64,000 bases of DNA, taken from positions 780,199-844,198 of the forward strand of contig JH720306.1 in the NCBI GenBank assembly GCA_000231825.2, written 5' to 3'. Made by a program: the position numbers and the translations under genes. Below are positions 1 through 12,114 of this stretch, one piece after another. A model generated the notes under the pieces. That model had not been told where the DNA came from, ran no database searches, and saw nothing but the letters and a program-made list of their open reading frames with translations. The stretch comes from Tetrahymena elliotti 4EA. Lineage: Eukaryota > Ciliophora > Oligohymenophorea > Hymenostomatida > Tetrahymenidae. Positions within the stretch are counted from its first letter, which is position 1. Every line of letters begins with the position of its first letter.

Positions 1-925
1 GATTAGTGCCCTTTTTATCTTCTTCAATCATTTTACCATTTTCATCCTCTAAATTAGAATGTTCTATCTGACTGTTTAAGTTTTTTTTCTTTTGTAATTC
101 TTAAGTCTTCTTTCTTAAATTCTCTGTTTTTTTTTATACTCTCAAGACATTTTAGGCTTTCTTTTTCTCTGTTATAGATATCCCGCCTTATTCTTTAATT
201 TGTTTTTTTATAGGTTTTTTTTTTGGTTAGACTACTTTTTTTTTGTCAAAGGTGTTACTCTTAAATTTCATGCAAACACCGCTTTCCTATTATTTTATAT
301 TAAAGAAATTTTAAAATGTTAATTTATAGTAGCAAAGTTTTATTACTTTCTCACCATTTTCAGAAGGTTTGCCTATCTATTAGTAATCTCCATCACAAAA
401 ATGTAAAACATCTATTTCTTTTAATGATTCTTCTTTTATAGTATTAATCTTCTCTATTAATTAGTTAGCTTGCTAACTTACTGAGCTAAATCGTTCAATC
501 ATTCTATCAACTATATTAAATTGTGCTGTAAATTACAATTCTTTGCATGAATCTTCATTATAGAAACTGAAGTAGTTATGAAATTCAGCTGAAACTTTAA
601 TAACATCTTCCTTTATCATCTATGGTAAATACTAAATGAAGAAAACCGAATCTAAATCTCTACTTATCTCATTTAAATCTATCCTTAAACCCTCAATCTT
701 ATTCTTAAGGTATTAATGCTCATGAATTTTTTTTTCTTCCTTCAGGCGTGTTGCCTATTTGATAACATCTATGTCACTAATTACACAATCTGCATGTTCT
801 CTTAAACATTTTTTTGATGTTGTCTCTGTTTTGTAATTTGTTCCTCTGCAGACTTCTGAAAAACAAAAATAATCAGCCGGCTGTAGATTTTCTTATTCCT
901 TCTCTTAATTTTCGGCAATGTCCAT
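1..925 (-). CDS. Zinc-binding (B-box-like) coiled-coil protein, 3' end beyond window
   Basis: One continuous frame of 308 codons with TAA/TAG read as Gln and no TGA, starting at the ATG at 925 and running off the left edge. The start is chosen because the protein then begins MDIAENQEKEQ directly before the cysteine motif; the frame is open further upstream but no nearer ATG was seen. Residues 21-47 hold C-F-S-x2-C, then Cys40, His44 and Cys47, a Cys/His cluster resembling a degenerate B-box. Residues about 50-175 are heptad-rich helix (coiled coil). A second cysteine-containing patch (HFCDGDYQQIGK) lies near residue 180, followed by a Lys-rich basic tail. The CFSxxC...CxxxH spacing matches the downstream neighbour on the same strand (2645-5149), so the two look like tandem paralogues. 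Function unknown; a TRIM-like scaffold without RING is a reasonable guess only. Confidence 0.72.
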
Positions 926-2644
926 ATTAAATTCTCGTTTAAATTCTGCTATTTTTCTATTTTATTCTTAAAATATTTCAAATTTCTATTTTATTGACGA
1001 GATTTAATATTACTTTTAAACAAAAAAGATCAAAAAATCTTAATAATCAAATAATTATTTGCTTAAAACATTATAAAATTTAATATTAAAACAGAGATAG
1101 ATAACTTATTCTAACACATCTTTTAATATAAGTATAATCCATAGTAAATGATAAAATCAAATTACCAAAATCAAAATAACTGTAAAAAAAAAATAATTTC
1201 GCTAAAATTATTATTTAAGTAAAGTACATAATTAAAAAATATATTTTTTTGGCTTAATTCTCAAAGATATCAAATTTGAAAAATACTTTGTCAGATTAAA
1301 AAATAATAAAGAGAGAGGAAGCTAGTTGTTCATAAAATTTTCCATAAAAATAAACTCTAACAATAATAACCTCCCCCTTTTGATATTTACTATGTTGGCT
1401 TTTATGAAATTATACTTTAGTAATAACTAAATTTCTTCTAGTTATTTCAAATTTTCCTTAATTGGTGGGTGATTTTATTCAATCAATCCACTTTAATCTT
1501 CATTCAATGGTTTTCTAGTAACTTACTTAATCATAATTACTAAATACTTATTATTTATGAGTATATGAGCAGAGAGTAACATAATGGTAGTTAATTGATA
1601 AATAATAAAAAAATAAGATACATCACATTCATGTAACAATAAAGAAGTTATTTAAAATGAGCTTGATGGTATTATATTAAATAAGTCTATTCAAAAATTC
1701 TTTAATTTTTTTAGTTTTGGTATTTCTTATATAAAAAAGCATCATTAATGGTGATAATTCAATCCCAAAAGTATTTTTATTTGAAGTTGAATCTTGTTTG
1801 ATCTATTGATTGACTGGTTCATTCATAAATTTGCATTTTATAATTCTAATTTTTCTTAATCTATCTTTAATCTTAATATTTTTCTATCAAAAAATTTTAT
1901 AAGATTATCTTTAATTCAATAATCATAGATAGTCAAATCATTTAGATCACCATTTTTCTTTTAAAAAAATGTGAATGAACAACATAACAATTTATTGTTC
2001 AAATTTTGAATTATTTATTTTGGTTAATATTTAGTTTTTAGGTTTTTGTTCTGAGAAAGTAATTTTAATTAAAATGAGTCCTTTTAGATTTCTATCAAGA
2101 ATACTTAAACTTTTTAAAAATTATTAATTCAATTTTAGGTAGACTGAGTTTTAATTAATGATTGAAATTTTACTTCTACTCAAGTAAATCTTTATCTCCC
2201 CCTCTACTTACTTGCTTTTTTAATAATTCTAATAAATATTTTAGTATACCTCACTCTCACAATAGTAATTAGTCATTTAATCTACCTTTTTCTTATAGCA
2301 TTAACTAAAATAAGTGGAAAGCATCATGAGCATAATTATTTTTGATACAATTATCTTAATTGATAATTTATTGATTGTTATTTTATTGAAGAGCAAGAAA
2401 TAAGTGATTTAATTTTGTAAAAAATTTGTATCCTTTCTACAAATAAAAATTTCTCAAAAACAACTTATGATTTATAATTTAATTGAAAACATTAATACTT
2501 AAGATTTATAATTTAATTTAAAACATTTTATTGAAAATAATTGTTTGAGAAGAATATAAAAAGCAAGTAAGTTATTTATTTTAGAGAGAATAAATAAATA
2601 TTTAATAAATAATATTTACAAAATTAATTTAAACTATTTTTTTT
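926..2644. other. Intergenic spacer, AT-rich
   Basis: No frame with coding character on either strand under the ciliate code. It holds A/T tracts and a few short C runs (for example near 1370). It separates two minus-strand genes, so the part near 926 should include the promoter of the left gene. Nothing else could be assigned. Confidence 0.6.
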
Positions 2645-5149
2645 TCATTTTAATAAATTTAGCACACCATTTTAATATATATATTTGGCAAAATATTCTT
2701 GATGATAGGGCTATTATTATTTTTCTAAAGAAACAAGAATGTTTTCATTTAACTTAATAGCAGAATGAATTTATTTTACTTCACTAAAACTTACTTTTGA
2801 TTTATCTTTTATGCTATAGAAAATGATGCCGCTTTAAACCACTAATGCTAATTTATCATCATTTAAAGCAAAACAATCAGTACAAAAACCCTTATCAGTG
2901 TCTTTAATTTTTGAGAAAATCTAAAATCTATCTGTTGATAATAAATTTAAGGAATGTTGGCTTGTGCCTAAGAATACCTAAGTCTAGTTATTAATTTTTA
3001 AGAATTTCAGAAAACTTATGCCTTCCTCAATAGTTAAGATGTGATTATTATTAGGATTAGCAATCAAAGACTCAGATTACTTTTTAATAGTTATTGGTAA
3101 AAGTCTATAAAAGTCATAAACTATAACCAAATAATTATCTTAGGATTCTAATGTCTCACATGTTATTTTGTAGTTAAGCTTGCTGCATTCAAAAGTATTA
3201 TTTTTTATTTCTGACTTGACCTCTTTCAGAATTTTCAAAGTGTCAAATGAAATTTCATAACAAGCTACTTAATTTTGATAAAGAACTGATAAAAATAAGC
3301 AATCGCTCTGTTTATTGTAGCAACAGCTCATAGATTAGATATTTTTAATATCTTCTATGTGAAGTTATGTGTTTTTAAGATTACTATTAACAGTTTTTTT
3401 TAAAAGATATAGTTTTTCACTATTGCTATTGAGTGAAATGCTGAATATTGTTTGTTTATTTTCTACAATGCAAGAACAGTTAACTTTTACATTAAATTCA
3501 AAAACATTTTTGTTATAATTATCTATTTAATATCTTAAAATTTATGCATTTGCCTTTGTATAGAATTAATTATCTAAGAAACCAATAATTTTCTAATGAT
3601 TACTTTTATTAGTTTGTAAAATATAATTTTTTAGGTTTTCTATTTTTTACATATTATTTCTTCTATGTATTTCTTCTTCTTCATCATCACCATCTAATAC
3701 TACCATATCAGTTGATCCAATAACTATGTTACATTCTGTTTGAATTTTTTATTCGTTGTTTTCTTCTGAAGCTATTTATTTTTATTCATTAACTTACTCA
3801 TAATCATTTAACCCTTCTTCTTACTTTTCTCTCTTGGTGATAATGTAAAATTAGCTTATTTTTCTTTATCCAGGAACTAATTTAGGCTATTTTTTAGTTT
3901 TTTTAGGCTCAGATTTTTATTTTTATTATTTTTTTAAAACTTAGATTATCTAGGATTCATTAGAATCTTAAAAATCTAAAAGTTTTTAGAAATCTTATTT
4001 TCCTTCTTTATGTTATTATTTTATGGCAGTGTAATTATTTTATTACTATAAAAAGGGAGTAATAGCTCCAGTTGAGATATTTGATCTATCATCGAATTCA
4101 AAAGGAGTTGATTAGCAAAAACGTTGTTGTTAGTTCTAGGGGAACTATTGCTATATTTAATTATTTTAATTTTCAACGATATATCCTTTTTCTTGAGAAT
4201 TAATTTTAATTTTTTTATTAATTTAGTCCTAACATTCTAAGTTAGCGTTTAACTCTTCAACTTTATTGATTTACTTTATTGATCTTGCTTTAGGTTTTTT
4301 TCTATTGATGGCTTATTAATTAATCAAAGATTACTCTTATAATATACTTTATTATTATTGGCTATTTTGGTTTTCAAACACATTAGAAAGGTTTAATCTT
4401 TACAAAGTATTTATTTAATTATTGGTTTCAGAATAGTTCTTCAATTAAGCTTATTAATTTTGTAAAAAGTGTTATTATTATTATAATTATTGTTGCTGTT
4501 AGTTTTGAGTAATCAATTCTGGATGATTCCTTTAGCTCTCTTATACTTATGGATTGAACTAATTAGGCTAACTTGACTATTAATGACAACTAGTTTATTA
4601 GTTACTGGATTGTTAATTTTGATTAGAGTTACTTAGAACTTATGATTATTAAGAGTTGTTTCCTGAATTAGACTATTTTAGTTTAACACAAGCAAATCTG
4701 TCTGTTTTTAGATTTTTAATTTATTCTTCAAGTTGATATAAGTGAGATCTGAATTTTTGTATTTCAGAAATAGTTTGATCAATAAAATTACTAGCTTCAA
4801 ATTGAACTTTACATGTTTTCTTTTTATCAATAATTTTAATATGATTTTGGATCCATTCTGATAATTTTTAAATGTTATTTTCATCTTAGTTTAAGTTTGA
4901 TAACATATTAAATATTCTAAAAGATTCTTTGAAATGTTCATTAATTATTAAAAATGTCTAAAATGGTTATTGAAATTAATTTAAAAAGGTTTAATCATCA
5001 CCTTTTATTTGATTGCAGACCTCTGCATAATTGAAAACAAGAGTTTTATGTTCTTTATAGCAATTTTAAGCTTCTCTTTCATTGCGTAGTGCAAAAGAAT
5101 TATTATCCTTATTACATGTTTAAGAAAAGCAAAGATAAAGAGGATTCAT
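2645..5149 (-). CDS. B-box-like zinc/coiled-coil protein with C-terminal beta-propeller-like region
   Basis: An uninterrupted 835-codon frame (834 residues, length exactly divisible by three, no intron needed) from ATG 5149 to TGA 2645. It begins MNPLYLCFSQTC. Cys7, Cys12, Cys30 and His34 repeat the CFSxxC...CxxxH pattern of the gene at 1-925. Residues about 65-150 form an amphipathic helical region (coiled coil). Residues about 150-300 are very rich in Gln and Asn, mostly encoded by TAA/TAG and AAT. A mixed acidic/serine region follows. The last ~290 residues alternate short hydrophobic strands with turns, as in FALNDDKLALVV, ending in LLNLLK-type sequence, which resembles WD or kelch-like propeller blades without clear GH/WD signatures. 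TRIM-like architecture (zinc, coiled coil, propeller) is an inference; no RING finger was found. Confidence 0.75.
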
Positions 5150-6359
5150 CTATTTTAATTTTACTGTCTTTTTTTTTGTTATAATTTGTTTGTTTTTTTT
5201 AATAATTACATCTCTTATTATCTTCTACCTTTAAACATATAGCTGTTATAGAGATAAAACACTTTTTTTTGTTGGTATTTTAATCTTAATCATTTAAAAT
5301 TTATTGTTTCCACTCAATTTCACTAATATATGAGACCTTATATATATAATCTAATTAATTTATTGTCAACACTCAAATTAATTTAAAGTGTTTCTAATAA
5401 TTTCATTATTATTTATTTTTTATATTTGATTCATTTTTTTCTGATCAAGAAATTAATAAATACAAACTAACTACTAAATAAAATAGTTTTTGGTTAATTT
5501 AAATAACACAAAAATTATTGGATATCTTACAAATTATCTACCTGATCATCTATTTTGTTTTTTATGATAAAAGATTTTAGTTTGAGGTATATTAAAATAA
5601 AAATTAACTCTAAAAATTTATTTGACATCTTTAAAATAAACTACCTAATTCTCGACTTTATTTTTTATGATTTAAGATTTTATTTGAGGATGCAGATTTA
5701 TTAAATATATTTATTACAAAAGTTAGTTTCATTATATTCAAATAGAACATTTAAGATTTTTGCTTTTAAATTACCATGCAATAAATCTCTCTCTTTATCT
5801 TTTGTATCATGTTGATGTAATTGAAATAAACATTTTTTAAAATTTAGGAGTTTAAATTTGAAGATTTAAAGTTTATTGTTAATTTTTAAGAAATATTTCA
5901 GACTTGATTATTAGCTTTCATTTATTCACATAACTCAAAATATCAAAAATCACATTAATTTTAATATCTTTATGAATAATCAATCTGATTTATTTTGTCT
6001 ATTTGATCAATTTTTTTCTGACAATAGAATTAATGTTACTTACTTAATATTTCTTAATGTTCCACTAATAAAATTGTTTTTTTGAATAATTGGGTAATTA
6101 AGAAAAATTTGAAATTAATTTTAATAATTAAAAAATCATTTTAAAAAAATATAAAAATATGTGTTTAGATTTCTGAATCATAATCTATACCTGATCATCT
6201 CTTTTGTTTATATGATTAAAGATTTTTATTTGCTGATGCAGATTTATTATATTTATTTTTACAATAGTCAGCGAGATTATATTTAAATAAAATATGAATT
6301 AGGAAAATTTGTTTTAGAGTACTACCTACTTTAAGTTAGATAAAGTATTTTTTTTGAAA
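5150..6359. other. Divergent intergenic region with degenerate repeats
   Basis: Promoter region shared by the minus-strand gene ending its start at 5149 and the plus-strand gene at 6360. No coding frame seen. It contains three diverged copies of a ~90-base sequence (listed separately) and an ATATATAT tract near 5340. Confidence 0.6.
5531..6290 (+). repeat. Three diverged copies of a ~90-base direct repeat
   Basis: Copies at about 5531-5612, 5638-5745 and 6181-6290 share, in order, a TACCTGATCATC-like start, an ATTTTGTTTTTTATGAT-like block, AAGATTTT(A)TTTG and, in the last two, GATGCAGATTTATTA. Copies 2 and 3 align over about 100 bases; copy 1 loses similarity after the AAGATTTTAG block. No terminal inverted repeats or target duplications were recognised. 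Origin unknown: old tandem duplication or remnant of a dispersed repeat. Confidence 0.6.
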
Positions 6360-7563
6360 ATGCTTGAATTAGAGAAGCTTTTTCATGAGAAAGAAATAAA
6401 TATACAATAAATAGGAGAAGTAGTTGGCATGTATGCTAGATGCGTAGAGTATTATGACTCCATTAAAGATGATTCTAAATATTATTACATAGACAAAATT
6501 TAATATGTTCTTAGCAGAAAAGAGTCTTTAGAAAAAATATTTAAAGAAGGTGGTTTTAATTAATAATCAGAGTAAAAAAATGTTTAAAAAATAGAAAATA
6601 AATAATAGCCAAAAGATAATATGTTAGTGTCTGATTTTGTAGTCGATTTTAATTTTGGAGGAGATCCAAAAGGAGGAGATGGTAAATTTTACTTTCAACA
6701 TTTTTATGAATCATAATTTATAAATGAATAAAAAAGATAGAGAGTTTAGAATTAACAATATTAGATGTAGTATAGCAGGGAGATAGCATCCTAGAGAAAG
6801 TGTTACCCGTCGTAAGCTGTAAGGCGAGTACAAAATGAATGTAGATTTTTATGAACATAAGGGGGAATAAGAACATCAAGTAAGGCATATTGTAGAAGAG
6901 ACTGAACAAAAATTTGGTTAGTATGATGAGATTATTAAAAAAGATTTAAATGACTAAGATGAGTTACTTATGTAAAGAATTGCTAAAAAGAAGGCAAGAC
7001 TAAATCAGAAAAAGAAAACTCAAGTCAAAAAAGCAAATAGCTTTGATGAAATAGATATTACTTAAAATGAATAAAATAACACCTAAACCTTTATAGGAGA
7101 TTAAACTGCTACTACAATGAATACTCATAATAATATTGACAACAATACTTTAACAACAATTAAGCAAAGTAGAAATTAGGAAGAAAAAAAAAATACTCGT
7201 CCTCTTGACAAAAAATTAACCAAAAAAGAATAAATCAATGAATTGAAGGAAACATTTGACTTATCCTACAGTAAGCTCTTTACTTCAATCAGTTAAAAAG
7301 GCAATAGACTCTCAATTGGTTAAAAATAACAATAAAAAGTAGATGATACTCCTAATCAACAAAATAAAAGTAACATATAAATGAAAATGACTTCAAGTTA
7401 AATTGTTGAAAATAGTTAAGAAGATTAATTTAGAGATAGCTCAGCAACCTTTTACAATAGTTAAAAGACAGAAGACAATTTAGAAAGTATCTTCTCTACT
7501 CATGGAGGAAGAATTACCATCAGAGGAGAAAATCCTTTTGAAGAAAGTGATGAGGATGAGTGA
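6360..7563 (+). CDS. Unrecognised coiled-coil/low-complexity protein
   Basis: ATG 6360 begins MLELEKLFHEKEINIQQIGE and the frame ends ...ESDEDE at TGA 7561-7563. One intron, 6682-6742 (61 bases, GT...AG), is required to move from the frame ending GGDPKGGD to the frame beginning EFRINNIRCSIAGRQHPRE; with it removed the CDS is exactly 381 codons (380 residues). Residues 1-65 are helical with many Tyr. The middle has a basic conserved-looking stretch (TRRKLQGEYKMNVDFYEHKG) and a Lys/Arg-rich helix. The last 200 residues are Gln/Asn/Ser-rich with an acidic end. No family recognised. The splice acceptor is somewhat uncertain because three AG dinucleotides follow one another (6740, 6742, 6744); only 6742 keeps the frame. 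Confidence 0.7.
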
Positions 7564-8779
7564 GCGATTTAGTGAATAAATGAATTCTATTAAATTAAAT
7601 AAATAAATAAGAAATTAATTTAAAAATGAGTGCTAATTTAGACAAAAAGCAAAAAATATTTTAATAAATAATTACTTTACATTACAAAATTAAAATAATA
7701 AAATCATTTATTCCATCAATTTTCATATTTATTTATTATTTGCATTTATTTACATCTTTAAGATTTCATTCTTAATCTTTTCTTTTATTAGTGAGCACAT
7801 CAAAAAAAGCATTCAGCTGATTATTGGTCTACTTAAGTGAAATTAAACATATAATCTAAAAATGAAACAATAATAATATTTCATTAAAATTTATACTTAG
7901 TAATTATTAACATTTATTTTCATCAAAAATATTCTTTGTTGATTTGGTCTTTAATAAGAATTGTTATCTTAAATTTAATAAAAAACTATATAACTTAACT
8001 GTTAGCTGAGTTTCATGAATAATTTTTAAAAGATTTTTAAAGCAATTTAATAAGTTGTAAACTAATTATTATAGTTTACTATTGATCAAAAATTCTTCAA
8101 ATTAAGCATAGTACTGTGGATTATCTAATTTGAATAACACTCTGAAGATAAGATTTTTTAATAAAAAGAGTCTGAATAACTTGTTAGTATTCGTGTATGT
8201 AGTCTTGAAAAAGACAGTACCTTAGGGTACTACATATATATATATATATATCTTAAGTGCTTGCTTAAATAATATTGATAACTGATATCTAAAATTTATA
8301 ACACAAGAATAATAATAATTTTTAATTTTTTTATAAAAGAAAAATTAATTTCTTAATTAATTTATAAAGTGAATTGAATGACGGCAATTAAATCATTTAA
8401 TGCTTAATTTTATTACCAACCACAAATGATTTTCCTCTTGTGATTTAATTCATACAGATATATCACAGAACTAATTACTAGAAAATTAATTATATATTTA
8501 TGGCAATAATATTTTATAAAATATGATTGATGAGTATAGCTAGATTTTAAAATAGAATAATTATGTTACTTTCTACATTTTGGATGTTAAAGCTTATATT
8601 TAAGATCAATTATTTGAGCTTAAATTGATTTTGATTGCTTATTCCTGAAGAAATATAACTATACTTACATAAATCCAAGCAAAATTGAAGCAATTTGAAT
8701 CAGGAAACTCACAGATATTACAAACTATTAAATTATTAATATATTGAAGTTGAAAAATTTTAGGAGAAGAAAGAAGAAT
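7564..8779. other. Intergenic spacer containing a structured repeat element
   Basis: AT-rich spacer between two plus-strand genes. No coding frame seen. It contains a palindrome/TA-repeat element at 8195-8251 (separate entry), 530 bases upstream of the beta-mannosidase start. Confidence 0.6.
8195..8251 (+). repeat. Structured repeat element, copy 1 (hairpin + palindrome + TA tract)
   Basis: Order on the plus strand: GTATGTAG; a hairpin GTCTT-GAAA-AAGAC (8202-8215) with a 5-bp stem and GAAA loop; the near-palindrome AGTACCTTAGGGTACT (8216-8231); then a (TA)n tract to 8251. A second copy lies at 19197-19263 in the opposite absolute orientation but the same orientation relative to the nearest downstream gene. 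The block is much richer in G+C than its surroundings. Function unknown. Confidence 0.75.
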
Positions 8780-11700
8780 ATGAATTTATCAAAATTACAG
8801 GGAATTCTTTTAGTTCTGCTTTTCTGTGGCAGCTTGAGTGGTGCTCATATTGTAAATCTAAATTCCACTTAATGGTATTTCAAAGAGTATACAAATTAAG
8901 TTACTCTCTATAGCTCATTTATGAAAGCTAATATTCCATCAACAGTCCATTTAGATTTATTGGATAATAAAATAGTGCCTGATCCTTATTATAGAGATAA
9001 TCTCCTACAATTTTATTCTTTAGAAGAAAAAGATTGGATTTATAAAACAAATTTCGAAGGAAAATAAATTCTCTAATAATATCAAAACAATAATTTCACT
9101 GAGATTTAACTTATCTTTGAAGGATTAGATACTCACGCTGATGTTTTTTTGAATGGATAATTGATTTTAAAAGCAAACAATATGTTTAGAAGATGGGTTA
9201 TCCACAACTTACAAGACAAAGTTCAAAAAGGTGAAAATAGTTTGGAAATAATCTTTTGGAGTGCTGTTAAGCATGACTTAGAAAAAGAGAAAGAAAATGA
9301 AATTCACTTACCATATAACTACACTTATTCAAGAAAAGCTGCTTATTAATATGGTATTTATTTATTTGCCTCTAAAAATAGATTTCTTAATTTATTTATA
9401 TTTTTATTACTTAAAAAAGGTTGGGATTGGGGCCCAAGATTAGTCACTTGTGGTATATGGAAAGATGCCTACTTTAGATTTGTTAACAAAGGTATTTAAT
9501 TGAATCTCCCTGAATTCTAATATAAAAATAAAGAATAATTTATCTTGTATAAATATAATTAAAATATTTTAAATATCAAGCATAATTTTTGAGGTTATAT
9601 TATTTTATGTGATATATAAATATAGCTGAGATTTTGAGTACTCATATCAGAACATTGAAATTAGATAATGTAGATATTTCAACTGGCAAAGGTGATGCTA
9701 TTTTGAAAGTTGATGTTGAAATTTCTGGTTAAGGTTAAACTGAATTTGAATCTGTACTTTCTATTTACAGAGATAATCATCTTGTTCATGAAGATCAATA
9801 TGTTATTAAAAGAGGGAACTAAACTTTATCTACTTACTTAAGTATGAATAATGCAAATCTTTGGTGGTGCTAAGGAATGGGAAAACCATATTTATATCAT
9901 TACACTGTCATTTTAAGAGAAAAATCAGATTGCTAATCTGAAGTATAGTAAGACGATGAGTATACTAGCCATCATATTCACCATCACAAACATTCTAAAG
10001 GATAAATTTTAGCTCAATAAACTTTGAGAACTGGTATAAGATAGATTAAAGTAGACTAAAGACACGATAGATCAGGAAATGGAACATCTTTTTCATTCTA
10101 TCTAAATGGTTATTACTTATTTGCTAAAGGTGGTAACTACATTCCTCCTGACATGTTTATGCCAAGAGCTTTAAAGAACCCATAAGTTTATCATAAAACT
10201 ATTCAAGATGCAGTAAAGGCCAATCATAATATGATTAGACTTTGGGGTGGTGGGTAAAAAATAAAATAATTTGATGGTAAAAATTTATTTTTTTTTAAAT
10301 AAAAATATAGTTAATTTGAATTTGACATCTTTTATGATCTTTGTGATGAAAATGGTTTACTTATATGGCATGATCTTATGTTTGCTTGTGCCATGTATCC
10401 AGCTGATAAGGATATATTATTTAATATAAAACAAGAAATGATTGATAATGTAAAGAGATTAAGAAATCAGTAAATATTTTTTAAAGAATTTATTAAATGA
10501 TATTTATTATTAAATTTAATTAGCCCTTCTATTGGTGTTTGGAATGGTAACAATGAAGTTAAAATTGGCTGGGATCTTTGGGTAATTTTTTAGTTAGGTC
10601 TTAAGGATATTAATTTATTTTATTTTAGGGTTGGTAAGATAACATGACTGAAACATAAAAAGAAATAGTTTGGGGTTGGTATTTAGATATCTTCAATGTG
10701 ACTCTCAGAAATGTTTTCGATTAAGAAGATCCAGATGTTTACTATTGGCCTACATCACCTTCTTCAGAAGTTAATTATGTTTACTAGGTTAACACAGGAG
10801 ATATTCACTTTTGGAGTAAAAATTTTTAAAACCCAAAAAAATCAATTTTTTTTAATGATATTTTTATTGAAGATGTTTGGGCTTCTGGTGCACCTATTGA
10901 AGAATATGATGCTTTTGTTGGTAGATTTAACAGCGAGTATGGTATGTAAGGAATTCTTGCTTACGAATCAATTAAGAAATTCACTATTGAAGAAGATCGT
11001 ACACAAGTTAACACTACAGTTATGGAAATACACGAAAGACATGTCAAAGGATATCCATTAATTTCCTAATACCTTTAATAATACTTTTTGGTAATCAATT
11101 AAAATTATTTATATACTTTAATGCTAATATTTAATTAATAAAGGAACCAACAGACTATAAAGATTACATCTATGTAAGTCAAGTTAACCAAGCTTATGCA
11201 ATTCAAACAGCAATCTTAGCTTTAAGAAGAAACAAGCCTTTTAACAGTGGTTCTCTTTATTGGTAAAGGAGTTTATAAAATTAGTTCAATTAAAATTAAT
11301 CAAATTTATTGTTTAATTCAACAGGTAAATTAATGATGTATGGCCTGTTGTTTCTTGGGCATCTGTTGATTTCTATGGAAATTGGAAAGCTTTGCACTTT
11401 AGACAATCACATCTTTATTAGGTTTTACATTAATTTTTTTTATATTTTCTAAAAATTTTTTATATCCAACAGAATGTAATAGTTGCTATTGAAAAGAATG
11501 GAACTAATTACAATTAAGTAATCAGCAACTCTACAGCTAGTGAATACTTATACAATGTTAGAATAGTTAATGATTTACATAGAAAGGTTAAGGGCTAACT
11601 TACTGTTAATTTGATTAATAATCATGGTAAAATCCTTTCACATTTATTTGAAGGTAGAGCTACAGTTCGTCCAAATAGCAACCATATATTCTTACAAGTT

Positions 11701-12114
11701 GATTTGAATAAATACAAATAATAAGTAAATTCTACAGCTTTGTATGTAAACTTCTAATATAAGGAATAATCTTGGGAATATGTCCATTATTTTGTCATTC
11801 CATAAAACTTCGAATTCTCATAAGTTGATAACATAACTATTGAAAGTGCTGGAAAAGATGGTCTCTTAATTCAAGCAGAGACTCTAGTAAGAGATTTCTA
11901 TGTATATTGTAGTGATGATACTGAAATAAAAAATATTTCCAAAAACTATTTTGATTTAGTACCATTTTAGAAATATCATATTGCTTTCCCTCACAGAGGA
12001 GGATGTAAAGAATATTCTTTCAAGACATTAAATAATATAATGCTTCAAAAAGAATCAAATTCAACTTTCATTGTAAGAGAGCCTGTAAGCAATTTTGAGT
12101 AAAGTGAATAATGA
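8780..12114 (+). CDS. Beta-mannosidase (glycoside hydrolase family 2), secreted/lysosomal
   Basis: Removes terminal beta-mannose from glycans. Nine exons; introns 9354-9419, 9492-9625, 10254-10310, 10470-10523, 10582-10628, 11091-11143, 11263-11324 and 11422-11472. Splicing gives exactly 937 codons (936 residues), close to the ~850-900 usual for eukaryotic enzymes. Residues 1-24 are a signal peptide (MNLSKLQGILLVLLFCGSLS). Family motifs include GWDWGPRLVTCG, FAKGGNYIPPD, FYDLCDENGLLIWHDLMF, WNGNNE (acid/base Glu489), RFNSEYGMQ (nucleophile Glu600) and NDVWPVVSWAS. Each splice site was fixed by continuity of these motifs. Unusual: a His-rich insertion HHIHHHKHS at about residues 331-339, inside the region preceding the TIM barrel. 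Several N-x-S/T sites fit passage through the secretory pathway. Identification is confident; lysosomal versus secreted destination is not resolved. Confidence 0.93.

Noticed and set aside
9161..9349. A separate 62-codon gene
   Set aside because: It is simply the in-frame part of the first beta-mannosidase exon between two reassigned stop codons.
10711..11061. 116-codon plus-strand frame beginning MFSIKKIQM
   Set aside because: It is out of phase with the beta-mannosidase exon that carries the catalytic NSEYG motif.
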